NCBI GenBank assembly: GCA_965153455.1
Contig: OZ234495.1
Location: 25,912,875 to 25,976,874 of the forward strand
Direction of reading: 5' to 3'
Length of the DNA stretch: 64,000 nucleotides
DNA from: Sphagnum compactum
Taxonomy: Eukaryota > Bryophyta > Sphagnopsida > Sphagnales
Shown here: positions 1 through 11,014 of the stretch, in pieces
Layout: each line of letters starts with the position of its first letter
Numbering within the stretch: the first letter of the stretch is position 1
Notes under the pieces: model-generated
What the model was told of the DNA's origin: nothing
Database searches by the model: none
Seen by the model: only the letters and a program-made list of their open reading frames with translations
Translations under genes and position numbers: made by a program

Positions 1-240
1 AGTGAAGAAATTTTAGTAATAATTCATCAGCTTCTTGCTCATAATATCCTATAAAAATGCTTCCACACCAACCAACAGCGGGAACATTAGATTCGTTCCT
101 CGTACGAAGATCATCAGGTGCTAATGAAGGGACGGTGCTTTCAGTTCCTTGGCCCCCACGTTTTTTCCACCTTCTGGATAAACCAGTGTAGATGTGTATC
201 TCCCATCAGAAGCGACGAGATCATGTTAGGACAGAGGTTC
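1..240 (-). pseudogene. Unidentified coding relic at left edge
   Basis: On the minus strand one frame is open without a stop from about position 205 to the window edge (68 codons) and reads like ordinary protein, with a segment VGWCGSIFIGYYEQEADELL near the edge. A second minus-strand frame, open between about 219 and 118, is also protein-like (HDLVASDGRYTSTLVYPEGG) and stops at a TAG. The simplest reading is one former coding region with a frame shift between the two parts. The first part loosely recalls the DLVA-(S/A)-(D/E)-x-RYH segment of some transposon-encoded proteins, but without the usual Cys and His residues I do not assign a family. There is no start codon and the 3' part lies outside the window. 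It could equally be an exon of an intact gene to the left. Confidence 0.3.
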
Positions 241-1290
241 ATGCTAAAAGAAACAAAAAGACGTTGTGTGTACTGACAGATTGTAAGTTTCGGTGTCTCT
301 GGACTCCAAAGGAGCTGCAGTCTCTTTGAAAAGAGGTCTTTTTAAACCCATCCGCAAGGCCAATTTAGTCGCTTGCAGGGTAACTACCACGAGCCGGTCA
401 GGTTGCGGGTTTGAGGCAAAACAGCAATTATGCACGAGTTATATAATACCACGAGAGTTGATCCTTATCTAATGTATTGGCGGGTGCACGTGACTTGTTG
501 ATTTACGGAGGAAAAAACGAGGTAGCTGATGATGCAAAGAGCAGATTCTCTTTAAAAAGGAACGTAAGAACGATCATGTTTGTTCCTTTGTTATATCTGG
601 TTCCCTCTCTTTTGTATTGTTTTCGAGAATCGTAGAATTGTTGGATTTATGGTGTAAATGCCGTATACATATGATGTAAGCATTACACTCGTAAGGCGGA
701 AGGCGGGGGGTTGTTTGACGAGCAAAATTTTGATATTGATAATTGCGTGAATTTATTTACCAAAAATTGTAGTAGTTAAATTAGAAGAAATTAGAGTATC
801 GGAATAGCATAACATTACAATAATTCATTTGCGGAAAATTACAGAAACGCAATGAAATTATAGAAATTACATTAACGAAAATATTGAAAAGTATAGTATT
901 AAAATGTGAAAAAACACAATGAGAAAAAGATAACATGAATTCAATCACATAAAACAACAATATTTGAAGTTTTTAAAAAATTCAAGCATCAAATAGGGGA
1001 AAGCTGCAATAATGGAAATATGGAAACTTATAGTACGTATAATATTAAAAAAGATTGGATTAATCTGTATAAAGTAGAGTAAATTTATCTCGCGAAATTT
1101 GTAGTAGGAAAAATTAGAAGAATGGAAGTAAGAATTAGAAGAATGTAATTAGAGAGATTAAGGTAGTTGAATTAACAAAAATTATAGTAATTTAATTATG
1201 AAAAATTACGATAATTTAGTTATAAGAAATCGGCGGGGAAGTTAATCCGTGGGGCAGAATTATAGTTAAAGGGAGTGGAATTTGTGCGGC
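241..1290. other. AT-rich spacer, no gene seen
   Basis: Apart from the short repeat copy at 664-740 I see no coding sequence, RNA gene or repeat array here. It is A/T-rich with many short direct words (for example ATTAGAAGAA and AATTATAG) and no long open frame. A 63-codon minus-strand frame at 244-435 has no recognisable features. Confidence 0.5.
664..740 (+). repeat. Short copy of TATACATATGAT repeat
   Basis: It begins TATACATATGAT and continues with a GCATTACACTCG motif and then a G-rich stretch and TTGTTTGAC. This is the same order of words seen in the longer copies starting at 4,350 and 11,015. Similarity fades after about 75 bp, so this is a truncated or very old copy. Like the 4,350 copy it is preceded by AATGCC. 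Confidence 0.5.
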
Positions 1291-2565
1291 ATAATTATAG
1301 GGGGAAAGGATAGTTTGAAATAAGCGAAAAATAAGTTGAAAAGTTTGAGAAAAGATATAAAAAGAGGAGGAATGGGACATAAGTCGGGGAAGAGGGGAAA
1401 AGCGGGGGAGCGGGGAGAGGGCGAAGATAGAAGTTTTGGAAAAGCGAAAAAAGTGGGGAAGTTTGAGGAAATAAAAGCAAAAAAGGGTAATTTTGGTGAA
1501 AGGGGAGCGGGCCGGGCGAGAGGCGAAATATTTTGGGCAAAGGTGAATAGAGAGGGAAAAAGCGGAATATTTCGGTTTGAATTAATTTTGGTTAAAGGGG
1601 AATAGGGCGGGCAAGGGGCGAAATATTTAGAGTAAAAGGGGGTAGAACGGGGTGAATCGGGATAATCGGGGTAAAACGGGGCAAGCGCGGAATAATTAGG
1701 GTAAAGGTGGGTAGAGCGAGGTAAATTGGAATATTTTGGCGAAAAAGGAGTAGAAGGGGGTAAAGGGGAAGGTTTGAGGTAAAGGGGAATAGAGGAAGAT
1801 GTTAAAGTATAGGATTTAGGGACAAATATTTGTAATTTTGTTAGAAAATAATTTTTGTGCACGGTTAGAGGGTTTGAGACAAGGGGGATGACATAATCTT
1901 TGGAGTAAAGTTATAATAAGGGGGGGGGGGGAAGGGGGAACATAGAATAACAAGGAAAGACATAAAAGGAATTGACAAAAAGGGGCGAAAAGTAAAAAAG
2001 TATAACATAAAGGGAAGAGAAGTAAAAAGGTTCAGCAAAATTTGGAGAGAGCGAAAAATTATGTAAAGGATGGGCAAGAGCGAAAAGGTTTAAGAGAAGC
2101 GGGGCAAAGGGAAGCGTAAAGGGTAAGAAAGGTAAAAGCAACGCGGGAGAATATTTGAGCGGTAAAAACGCAAAGCGATAAATATAGAAAGAATATGGCG
2201 AGACAAAAGTTATAAGGTAGTTTTGCATAAGGAGGGGAGAAAGCAAAAGGATTTGCATAGAGGAGGATAAAGCAAATAAGCTTAGCATGGGGGTAAAGCG
2301 TAGTAAAGCGAAAAAAAGCCCGGTAAAACGCAGTAAGCGGGAAAAAGCAACGTAAAGCAGCATAAACGGGAGAAAGCAGATAAAACGCGATAAGCGAGAG
2401 AAAGCGGGGTAAAGAGTGGTAAGCGAGAGAAAGCGCGTTAAAACGTGATAAGCGAGAGAAAGCAGGGTCAAACGCGGTAAGCAACACAAAGCCCAAGAAG
2501 CGGGGGAAAGCGGCGTAAAGCGTAGTAAGCGAGAAAAAGCGGCATAAACGGGAGAAACCGCTTTC
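1290..2565. repeat. Purine-rich degenerate repeat region
   Basis: The plus strand is almost all A and G, with recurring words such as GGGTAAAG, GCGAGAGAAAGCG and GGCATAAACGGGAGAAA. From about 2,280 to 2,560 these form a degenerate tandem array with a unit near 20 bp. The strand asymmetry leaves long stop-free frames in several registers on both strands, up to 198 codons. They encode only Pro/Ser/Phe-rich or Lys/Gly/Glu-rich low-complexity peptides and are best read as by-products of composition. Confidence 0.6.
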
Positions 2566-3295
2566 TCTGGGTTTAGGGTTTAGGGTTTTAGGGTTTAGGG
2601 TTTAAGGGTTTAAAGGCTTAGGGTTTAGGGTTACATGGGTGTTCCCACCAAAATTGGGTTTTTTTTTTTGGGTTTTGAGGTGACCTACCCCCCCATTTTC
2701 AAGGGTTCTGAAGCCAATGGTGCAATAAAATTCCTTTAATCTATCACCATTTGAAAGATATGGGGGGTGTGAAATTTCAGGGGGGCCGGATAGATGAGGG
2801 CATAAAGGGTTAATTATGATACATGTTGAAAGTTTTGAAGTGACCTATCCCCCCATTTTCAAGTGTTTTAAAGCTAGTGGTGAAGTTATTTTTGCTTAAA
2901 AGTGTCAGGTTTGCAAGATATATGACATTTGGGGTTTTTGTGTTTGATGGGCATTTTGACCCCATTGCGGTTACATTTTAGATATTTGGAGATGACCTAC
3001 CCCCCCATTTTCAAGTGTTCTGAAGCCAATGATGTAAAAACATTCCTTTACACTATCACCATTTGGAAGATATGGGGGGGGGTTTGACTTTTTAGTCCTT
3101 GGTTGACTTTTCCTGGGCAGTCACAGAATTTGAATGTTTGGATAGTGCAGTTCATAATGTTGCTTGGGGATACCAAAAACCCAAGAAAGTGCATAGCCAA
3201 TGCCATTGTGGAGATGAAGATTACACATCAAGTGTTTAGGGTTACTATGGAATCCACCTTAATTTTTTTTCCCAAAGTTATTGGGCTATGATTTA
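2566..3295 (+). repeat. Duplicated unit, copy 1, with telomere repeats
   Basis: The unit starts with about ten TTTAGGG-like repeats, several of them degenerate (2,568-2,632), the plant-type telomere sequence. A body follows in which the words GTGACCTACCCCCCCATTTT and CAAGTGTT recur three times at roughly 160-bp spacing (near 2,680, 2,850 and 2,995). The same unit is repeated with few differences at about 3,752-4,349. Copy 1 runs on past the point where copy 2 is interrupted (AATGCC then ATTGTGGAG), which makes it useful as an undisturbed reference. No protein is evident. Confidence 0.75.
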
Positions 3296-3300
3296 GTTTT

Positions 3301-3715
3301 GTAAAAACTATGTAGTTGTATCAAGTTTTGCCAAATTTATGGAATTATGTGAAGTTTTGCCAAAAATATGGAATTATGTAAAGTTTTGCCGAAAATATGG
3401 AATTATGTGAAGTTTTGCCGAAAATATAGAATTATATGAAGTTTTGCCAAAAATATGGAATTATGTGAAATTTTTGCCAGAAATATGGAATTATATGAAG
3501 TTTTGCAAAAAATATAAAGTTAAGTCTTAGTTTTGTCAAATTTATGGAGTTATGCCAAGTTTTGCCAAAAATATGGAAATATGTGAAGTTTTGCCAAAAA
3601 TATGGAAATATGTGAAGTTTTGCCAAAAGTATGGAATTATATGAAATATGCCAAAAATATAAAGTTATGTGTTATTTTTGCCAAATTTATGGAGTTATGC
3701 CTAAACCTAGTTAGA
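3301..3715 (+). repeat. 29-bp tandem repeat array
   Basis: The consensus is TGAAGTTTTGCCAAAAATATGG followed by AATTATG, total 29 bp. The spacing is exact between copies starting at 3,351, 3,380 and 3,409. About a dozen copies are present, later ones degenerate and slightly longer or shorter. There are no unique spacers, so this is a simple minisatellite. It lies exactly between the two copies of the telomere-repeat unit. Confidence 0.8.
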
Positions 3716-3751
3716 AATGCAACACCGATTTTTATACAAAAAGCAATTTTT

Positions 3752-4349
3752 ATTGGGTTTAGGGTTTAGGGTTTAGGGTTACATGGGTGTTCCCACCAAA
3801 ATTGGGTTTTTTTTTTTGGGTTTTGAGGTGACCTACCCCCCCATTTTCAAGAGTTCTGAAGTCAATGGTGCAATAAAATTCCTTTATCTATCACCATTTG
3901 AAAGATATGGGGGGTGTGAAATTTCAGGGGGGCCGGATAGATGAGGGCATAAAGGGTTAATTATGATACATGTTGAAAGTTTTGAAGTGACCTACCCCCC
4001 CATTTTCAAGTGTTTTAAAGCTAGTGGTGAAGTTATTTTTACTTAAAAGTGTCAGGTTTGCAAGATATATGACATTTGGGGTTTTTGTGTTTGATGGGCA
4101 TTTTGACCCCATTGCGGTTACATTTTAGATATTTGGAGATGACCTAACCCCCCATTTTCAAGTGTTTTGAAGCCAATGATGTTAAAAAATTCCTTTACAC
4201 TATCACCATTTGGAAGATATGGGGGGGTTTGACTTTTTAGTCCTTGGTTGACTTTTCCTGGGCAGTCACAGAATTTGAATGTTTGGATAGTGCAGTTCAT
4301 AATGTTGCTTGGGGATACCAAAAACCCAAGAAAGTGCATAGCTAATGCC
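3752..4349 (+). repeat. Duplicated unit, copy 2, with telomere repeats
   Basis: This is a second copy of the unit at 2,566-3,295, beginning with about four TTTAGGG repeats and keeping the same internal words at the same spacing. It differs by scattered substitutions and small indels. It ends abruptly at AATGCC, where a different repeat (TATACATATGATC...) begins. Confidence 0.75.
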
Positions 4350-4870
4350 TATACATATGATCTGCGCACTACGCTCACAGTGCGCGGGGCTGGGGGCTAT
4401 TTGACCACCAAAAAGAGACTGTAGTGCGGGGCTGTTTGAGCGTAGTGCGGGGCTGTATTTGTTGACCTTTTTCACTTTTTGTTACTTTTTTTACTGCACA
4501 TAACTTTTATAAGTTACTTTTTACTATTGAAACAGGGGTAAGGTTTGTTATTTTTTGTTACTTTTTTACTGCTTATAACTTTCAACAATTATTTTTTACT
4601 ATTGAGAGAGGCCAGGGGAATTGTTGCATTATATTTATTCATTGTTCAAAGGGAGGGCGTCCGTTTGGATTTTTTTTTAGCGTTGGTTTAATTCATTTTA
4701 TGTGAACTAAAATAAACGAAACCTAGTTAAACTTATTTAATTAAATTCTATTCGACTAAGTTAATTTAAACTTGGTTAAACTAACCTAAAATAAAAGAGG
4801 GGTTTAGGGATCTTATGAAAAAAAATTAAATTTCTTGTTCAAGGTGGGTTTAGGGTTAGGTTGTAAATTA
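4350..4870 (+). mobile_element. Candidate mobile repeat, TATACATATGATC family
   Basis: The left boundary is sharp. Copy 1 of the surrounding unit (near 3,205) continues without it, so this segment was inserted or joined at AATGCC. It starts TATACATATGATC, has a hairpin GCGCACT-ACGCTCAC-AGTGCGC, then TTGACCACCAAAAA, T-rich words TTTTTGTTACTTTTT, GGCCAGGGGAATT, and a tail rich in TTAAACTAACCTAAA. The same order of features recurs at 11,015-11,980. No coding capacity is seen. The right end and any target-site duplication could not be recognised, so the class of element is unknown. Confidence 0.45.
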
Positions 4871-5590
4871 TTTTAATTTTTTTCTTCTCTCCATCCTATT
4901 GGCCCCTTAAGTAAGATTTAATTTCGACGAGGAAGTTTGTAATGTTTGGGCTATTTGACTAGAAGGGACTAAAGGTATGCGAAGATTTTTTTTTTGGGGT
5001 CTTCAAAGGAGGTGCACAAGAGGTGAAGGTTATTTTAGGAAAATGTAAAGGTGGAGGTGTTGAAATAATATATATATATTTCCATAGATTCTGAAAGGTC
5101 AATGATATATATACATTTTTCTTCAAGTGGACTTTTAACTTGCAAATCTTTTTTGTTTTGTTTTGTAAATCTTCCAAAGCAAAATGTTTTTCTTTTGGTT
5201 ATTAGGGGATTATTCGCTACCTCACTTTCCATTTTTTCTTTCTTCTTGTTTGTCTTTCCTTTTTTCTTGATTTTTTAAAAACATTTATCCCCCTTAATTC
5301 TGTCCTGCCCTCTATTTCCCTAATCTTCATTTTTTGTTTTCCTTTTTTATATTCTTATTTTCCTCTTCTTACTGGATGTTTTTTTTTTTGGGACATATTT
5401 CTTAATTTTACCTCTTCTTTTCTTTGTTTTTTTTTATCATTTTTTTTCCCCTATTTTTTTCAATTTGTGCTAATGTATTTTCTTTTATTCTTCTATCTTT
5501 TTCCTGGTTTTGTAAGAGGCATTGAATGAATAATAGTGAACAAGAAAGGAATACTAGCCTTCATTTGGAAATTCTGTAGCCAAAAATTTT
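4871..5590. other. T-rich spacer, no gene seen
   Basis: This is a pyrimidine-rich stretch with long T and TTTTC runs. Short minus-strand frames at 4,959-5,232 are simple-sequence by-products. I see no gene or structured repeat. Confidence 0.5.
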
Positions 5591-6280
5591 GTGAGGATAA
5601 AGGTGAGGAACCCCTCTGTGATTTAGTTGCACATCATCGAGAGGGGAACCAGTCTCCTCGGAAACTGGCGAGGGAGGAGGAAAACTTCCAGCAACAACAG
5701 GAAGAACTTTAAAAGGAACCCAAACTTTGTTGTTAAGACGAGCAAACGAAGGTTTATTGCCCTATCTCCACAACATTACAAAAGCTGGACGTACCCTAGG
5801 AGAACGTCCATTGTTTGACTTGCCTTCTAAGTTATGACCTCTTGGAAAGAAGGTGTGCAAAGTACTCATCCATTCTCTTTCCAATTGAGAGGCAAGGACC
5901 TTGAACAAGTCCAAATCAAAACAGCCTTCAGAATCTAAGAAATTCCCATCTACCTTTTTTATAGAAAAAGCTCTGAAGGAATGGAAACCCTGTTAGCAAC
6001 GACAGCATATAGTGGCTTAAAATCAGAAGACGAACTAGCGAGAGCTGAAACAATCTTTTAGCTTTTCTCACATGCTCTTAGAATCTCTCAAAGGCAGACT
6101 TAAAAGTTGGACCAACATATAGCATCCTACTATTATTAACACTGTGAATAACATAAATTACCCCTTTATCTAAAAATGGACAGAAGTTAATTGAAGACTT
6201 ACGGTGTTTTTGCCGAAGCCTTCCAAGTCTGTCGAGAGACTTAATGTGAAAGACAGAAAAAATAAGTATTGGTAACAACC
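5590..6280 (-). pseudogene. GIY-YIG endonuclease-like relic
   Basis: Read on the minus strand from about 6,278 the translation includes GVIYVI, then LYVG, then FERF-stop-EHVRKAK. These match the GIY, YIG and R/E-H regions of GIY-YIG nucleases in order and spacing. After a frame change the downstream part reads LFKVLASQLEREWMSTLHTF and then PRGHNLEG, which fits the C-terminal Glu and Asn region of the fold. Further on there is a basic, proline-rich stretch (RVRPAFVMLW). At least one in-frame stop and one or two frameshifts break it, so it is a pseudogene. GIY-YIG domains of this type occur in Penelope-like retroelements and in stand-alone plant and algal proteins. No reverse transcriptase is visible upstream, so the source is unresolved. 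Confidence 0.5.
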
Positions 6281-6665
6281 TTCCAAAAAAAAGAGTGTTG
6301 GCAATTACGGTAAAAAAAAAAAAAACTCACCTGGGATGCAGCCTTCCGCAACTCCCGCTTGAGTCCAAATTTACTTTTTTTGCGACTGCTCAAAGTCACC
6401 GCGTCCCTGAAGTCTCAAAACTTGCCAGGCGTAACCGTGCGACGGCCTCGAGCAACGTTCGATGCACAAGTCCGGAATTATGTTGTTCCAAATTTGTGCC
6501 CGGTCGAAGAGTCTAATCACATATTTCGCACCAAATTCCTTGGGCAGTCATCGAATCCATGAGAACGACTGTCATAGCATGAATTTCTACTATAAACGGT
6601 GAAAGATTTAAGATGACGGGTTCGAGAGGTTTTGTTTTTTAAGAATCGAAGGTGAACACCTCCTG

Positions 6666-6795
6666 CACACTAATTGGCCCTTACAGACCGCGATCAACAC
6701 CGATCGAACGGTCTGGAATGCCATACAGCCCACACTAATTGGCCCTTACAAACCGCGATCAACACTGATCGAATGATCTGTAATGCCATACAGCC
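6666..6795. repeat. 65-bp tandem duplication with internal dyad
   Basis: Two adjacent 65-bp copies (6,666-6,730 and 6,731-6,795) differ at only a few positions. Each begins CACACTAATTGGCCC and ends GCCATACAGCC. Copy 1 contains ACCGCGATC...CGATCGAACGGT, a partly palindromic element. Function is unknown. Confidence 0.8.
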
Positions 6796-6797
6796 GG

Positions 6798-9610
6798 TCA
6801 GGAGGTGTACATCGACAATAAATACAAAACATGCCTAACTCTATAGAGAAGGACACGCTGAAGAGGAGAGTTAGATGATCGAGGAAACCGACCTTCTCTT
6901 AGGAACACAAGGTTGACAAATACAGATCGCAAAAGGATAGCATTCAACTCCAGAAGACAAAAAATTACCAATCTGCAAATGGGATGCACCTCAACCCAAA
7001 CAACAGTGCCATTGAAGCTCATAAGCGTCCAATCACGCGGGTTCATGTTATATAAGTCTGCTTTCATGAAAAAAAACAGGTGAACTTACTGTTTGAAAAC
7101 AAGTGCACAATGTAAGATTACTCTGTTGCAGAGAGCCATGAATGATGACAAATATAATATCTGTGTATAAGAGATTATAATACTAATGGACGTGGAAAAC
7201 AAAGCAGAGGCACAGTTGTTATCTTGCAAGATGAGAACAAAGAATGTGAACTGGCAGACAGGCCCAGTTGAAGGACTTTCTACTGGGGTTCTTAAGAATT
7301 CTTCTTCATAAAAAATGTGAGCTATGCAGATGGTCGATTATAGATGGGTATTGTTTGTTTCTAGACTGATCAAACAATGCAGAGAAGGGGTAAGAACAGA
7401 TGGATCTTAAAACACAGACGCTGAGAGCACATGTAAACCCCAAACCCTAAACCCCTAAACCTCGTTTGCCATAACGTGCACAACGTAGCACATAACAACA
7501 GAAGAAACTCTCCCATTGCAATTACAGAACACCGGCAATTTTCAATGCAGCTTCTGGTACAGTTTTGAAGTAGGTAAAGAAGCATCCCAGAGAGGAAGAA
7601 AATATTTTGCTCAGTAGTGTACCTGAGGAGAATGCACCAGTAGATGCTGCAAGCTTTGAAAGAGAGGCAGATTGCAATGCCGATGACCATATTCACAACC
7701 TTCACCAGAAGCCCCAATTCCTCGCTGTGCACCTGACAAAATCCACAACAGCAATGGCATTCAGCATGTCAACCAAGAATACAACCACATCGAAAACAAA
7801 CAAAATTCTGTGAATAGTTATGGAAAACTAGTGCTATCAATGATCAGAACTTCTGCCACCAATCACCGAGACAAACACGTCCAAGGATCAAGACCGGTGA
7901 TATACCCAGTCACCTCTAAAGTACAGAAAAAGCTCAATGACATATATGGGTCACAGCACAAAGTGTACCTCACTTGTGTCCTCACCGACAAGGCAAGAAA
8001 GTTGCATGCAGCAGGAGGAAAGATGCTGGATTTCTGTCTTGTAATCATCATCAGTCTTTTCATTTACTCTTTCTGCTATTCAAAAGGCTATCTATCTATC
8101 TCTCCTCAAGACCTAGTTGCCAAATTAACACTTTCACATCATTTGCATGTTGAGTTCAAGACCTGCATATTTTCAAACAATAATAATTTGGTGATATCAG
8201 CAAGACAACAAATTGGCCGTGAATTCAGATCTGCACGGAATACAAATACATCTGGACTACCGTAGCAGTCCTTATAGTAATATTTGCCTACGGGATGATT
8301 TGGCTCATAGAGTTATAATCACAAACTTGCTTTGTGAAATTATCTGGCAGCAGCAGAAGCAATGCATAAACTCTAGAGCAAGCAAGCAATTCCTACCACA
8401 AAAACTATTTTAGGGTGACGAACTCTCAATGCAAACAAACGAAATCTGCCCATCAATGTTATTGATCGGGAGCTACAAATTAGGTTTCAATCTGTGACTG
8501 GGAATTCATGGTCGAAAATGGGCAGGGCACTAAATTTGGAGATGATGACAATCCCTGCCAAAAAAATGCAAAGAAGAACTCATCACGATGTCGATGATCT
8601 CAATTCAATTACACTAGCTAGTCTCTGGTGAGAGAATTCTCAAAATCTCCTCACAGTTCTAGATTGTTTTCACATGGGTGTGTCCCCAGGCTGCCGATTT
8701 GATGACCACAAGTTCCAGATCCAAAACCCCCTCCTCCTTGCTCTCTCTTTCTCTATACCCTAACCCACAAACCCAGCAAGCCCCACATCCCTTCTTCCCT
8801 CAACACACACCAACAAAAAAATTCAAAATCTTCTGGTTCTAATTCTTTTATTTGCTGTCTTTCTCACTCTTCTGGTGTCCACAAAACCCAGATGTCTGTC
8901 CGTCCGTCGGTGTGTTTTGTTCTGTCTGTCACTCCTCCTCCCCTTAAATTTAAAATTCAAGAGCAAAAAAAAACCCGGGATCTTTAACCTAAACCGGCCT
9001 AACCCGAAACTAGACCCAACACTTTGCTACTCAAATTCTTCAACATCAAGATACCCAGGGCCAAATTTTCCAAAGAAAAAAAAAACACGCCCATACGTCC
9101 GGCATCCCTTGACAATCTCACAGCCACAAAAGAAGTCATTTTTGCAAATCTCAGAGCTTTTGTCTCACTACTCTGCTCAGGATTTTTATGCTGCTCAGGG
9201 AAGCAAGGAAGGAAGGAAGCGATAAAAACTAGAGAAGAAAGCAACACCCATCACAGTAGCAAAGACAACAAAAGCTTTTTACGTGAGCCCAAACCCATCG
9301 CCACAAAACCGACAGACCGAGAAAACAACAGTTCTGAGCACAGACCCATCAAGCGATTTATGGGAATGAGCGAGAGGAGAAAACTTACTCGGATTATTAC
9401 GCATCTGAAGTGGTCTTCAAGCTGATCGATGCGCGAGAAAACTCGGCAAAAAATTGGGGGCTAGGGCAGCGATGAAGACGACCGACGACGCAAGACGCTA
9501 AGCCAAGCTAAGCTGCAGCAGCAGGAGCGGCAGCAGCAAAGCCCCCACCCTGCGTTCATTCACCCGATAACCCTCCCCTGCCCTCGCTTTCGTCGGGCTA
9601 CATTATAGGT
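6798..9610 (-). other. Possible multi-exon gene or gene remnant
   Basis: The minus strand shows several exon-like pieces with plausible splice sites. At the upstream end, about 9,410-9,600, is a GC-richer leader with CAG/GCC words. An ATG at 9,404 starts a five-codon coding stub (MRNNP) ending at a consensus GTAAGT donor (9,388-9,383). Further along are an exon-like segment near 8,060-7,995 and a segment 7,732-7,623 flanked by CAG and GTACAC, encoding a hydrophobic stretch VVNMVIGIAICLSF. Another, near 7,060-6,990, encodes NPRDWTLMSFNGTVVWVE before a GTGCAT donor. The pieces suggest a small membrane protein. I do not recognise the family and could not join all exons in one frame, so a decayed copy is equally likely. 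The plus-strand frames in the same interval look like shadows. Confidence 0.25.
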
Positions 9611-9649
9611 AACTACATTTTCTTAGTAGGCTTACTGTTTAAGTCCGCC

Positions 9650-9690
9650 ATTTTTAATCCAAATTCCCATTTCTTTATCTTTTTCTTCTT

Positions 9691-9721
<31 letters not shown>

Positions 9722-10200
9722 CTTTTGCATTCCTTTTCTTTCTCTTTTTCAGTTTCTCTTTCATTTTTTTTTTCAAATAGGTTTTTAAAATAATAATTAG
9801 AAAATGAAAATTCATTTCCAAAAAACAAAAAAGATTACTAATATTTTTTCTGATGATTCTTTCTTTCCTTTTTCTTTTTCAATTTTTTTTCTTTTTTAGT
9901 TTCTCTTTCATTTATTTTATTTTCGAATAGCCTCGTTCTTCAATAATAATTACAGAACGAAAAATAATTTCAGAAAAACGAAATCGATTATTAGTATTTC
10001 TTTTTGATGATTTCAAAAACGAGATAAACTTCTTCTTTTTTTTTCATTTTCATTTCTTTTCTCTTTCTTTTTTAGTTTCTCTTTCATTTCCCTGTTATTT
10101 TTCCCCCTTAAAATAGGTACTTTCTTCAATAATAATTTGAAAATGAAAAATAATTTCAGAAAAAAGAAAAAACATTATTACCAGTTCTGATGATGATTTC
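9650..10200. repeat. Three degenerate direct repeats, pyrimidine-rich
   Basis: A block of about 150-180 bp occurs three times in tandem. Each has a CT-rich start, TTTCTCTTTCATT (9,751, 9,901, 10,077), a G/T segment ending in AATAATAATT, an A-rich AATTTCAGAAAAA stretch, and a GATGATT end (9,852, 10,004, 10,184). Divergence between copies is high. It is non-coding. Confidence 0.6.
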
Positions 10201-11010
10201 AAGAAAACAGAAAAAATGATTTTCGAGTAATTATATTTTTATTAAAATTCTTGAAAAATCTTCCCTCCTCACTAGTGACTGATCTAGACACTTTGAATTC
10301 TTTTTTCTTTTTTTTATATTCTCGTATTTATTCCTTGATAATAGGTAGCTATTACAGTAAACATGTATTTTCATTCGCAACTTCAAATAGTATTTTTTTA
10401 AAGTAAAATAAATATACGCCCTACTACACAGGTACCTACTACCTAGTGCCCTTCTTCTTTATCTTTTTGGCGGGATGCGTTTCCTAGACTTATATAGTAA
10501 ATACCTTCCTACTCAGCTAGGTACCTCCCTCCTTACCTACCTACCCGCCTGCCTACCTACGTACTTACCTTTTTTTTTCAACTCAGTGGCCTTCCTAGAA
10601 ATTGCCTGATACTTTTTATTATTATTAATAGGTATTTTATTTTCTTCGCCTGAATTCAGCCTCCGTTAATAAATTATTATTTTGACATTCTCATTTATTA
10701 AAAACAAATTGAGTCAATAAATAACTATTTTTTATTTTCTAAAAATCTTCTGACTTTTTCCTTGCAACGATAATATTCGCTACCCACTTTATTTATTAAC
10801 TTATTTAGTACCGGGTTTGTCTGTTTATTTGTTTACCCAAACGCAGGTGCAGACGCAATTTTTTTAATGTAAAAATCTCAGAAATAGCCATAGGATGAGG
10901 CCACCATCGAAATATGTTTGGAATATGGGGCCTCCCATAACATAGAAGTCGAAACATGGTTCCTTCCCAAAATAAAAACATGTTTTGTGATGTTTCATTT
11001 TGACCCTTCC
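10201..11010. other. AT-rich spacer with CCTA microsatellite
   Basis: Nothing coding is seen. A degenerate (CCTA)n tract with ACCTACCTACC words lies at about 10,500-10,570, and the rest is A/T-rich. Confidence 0.5.
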
Positions 11011-11014
11011 TCCC

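Noticed and set aside
361-425. tRNA-like GGTTGCGGGTTTGAGGC segment
   Set aside because: The T-loop consensus is absent and no cloverleaf arms pair around it.
1266-1862. 198-codon minus-strand frame, Pro/Ser/Phe-rich
   Set aside because: It is the complement of a purine-rich degenerate repeat, other frames of the same region are also open, and no domain is visible.
3301-3715. CRISPR-like array
   Set aside because: The 29-bp units are directly adjacent with no unique spacers, and the context is a plant nuclear genome.
8875-9425. Plus-strand frames of 116 and 133 codons
   Set aside because: They overlap each other and lie opposite a better-supported minus-strand leader and donor site. No recognisable domain.
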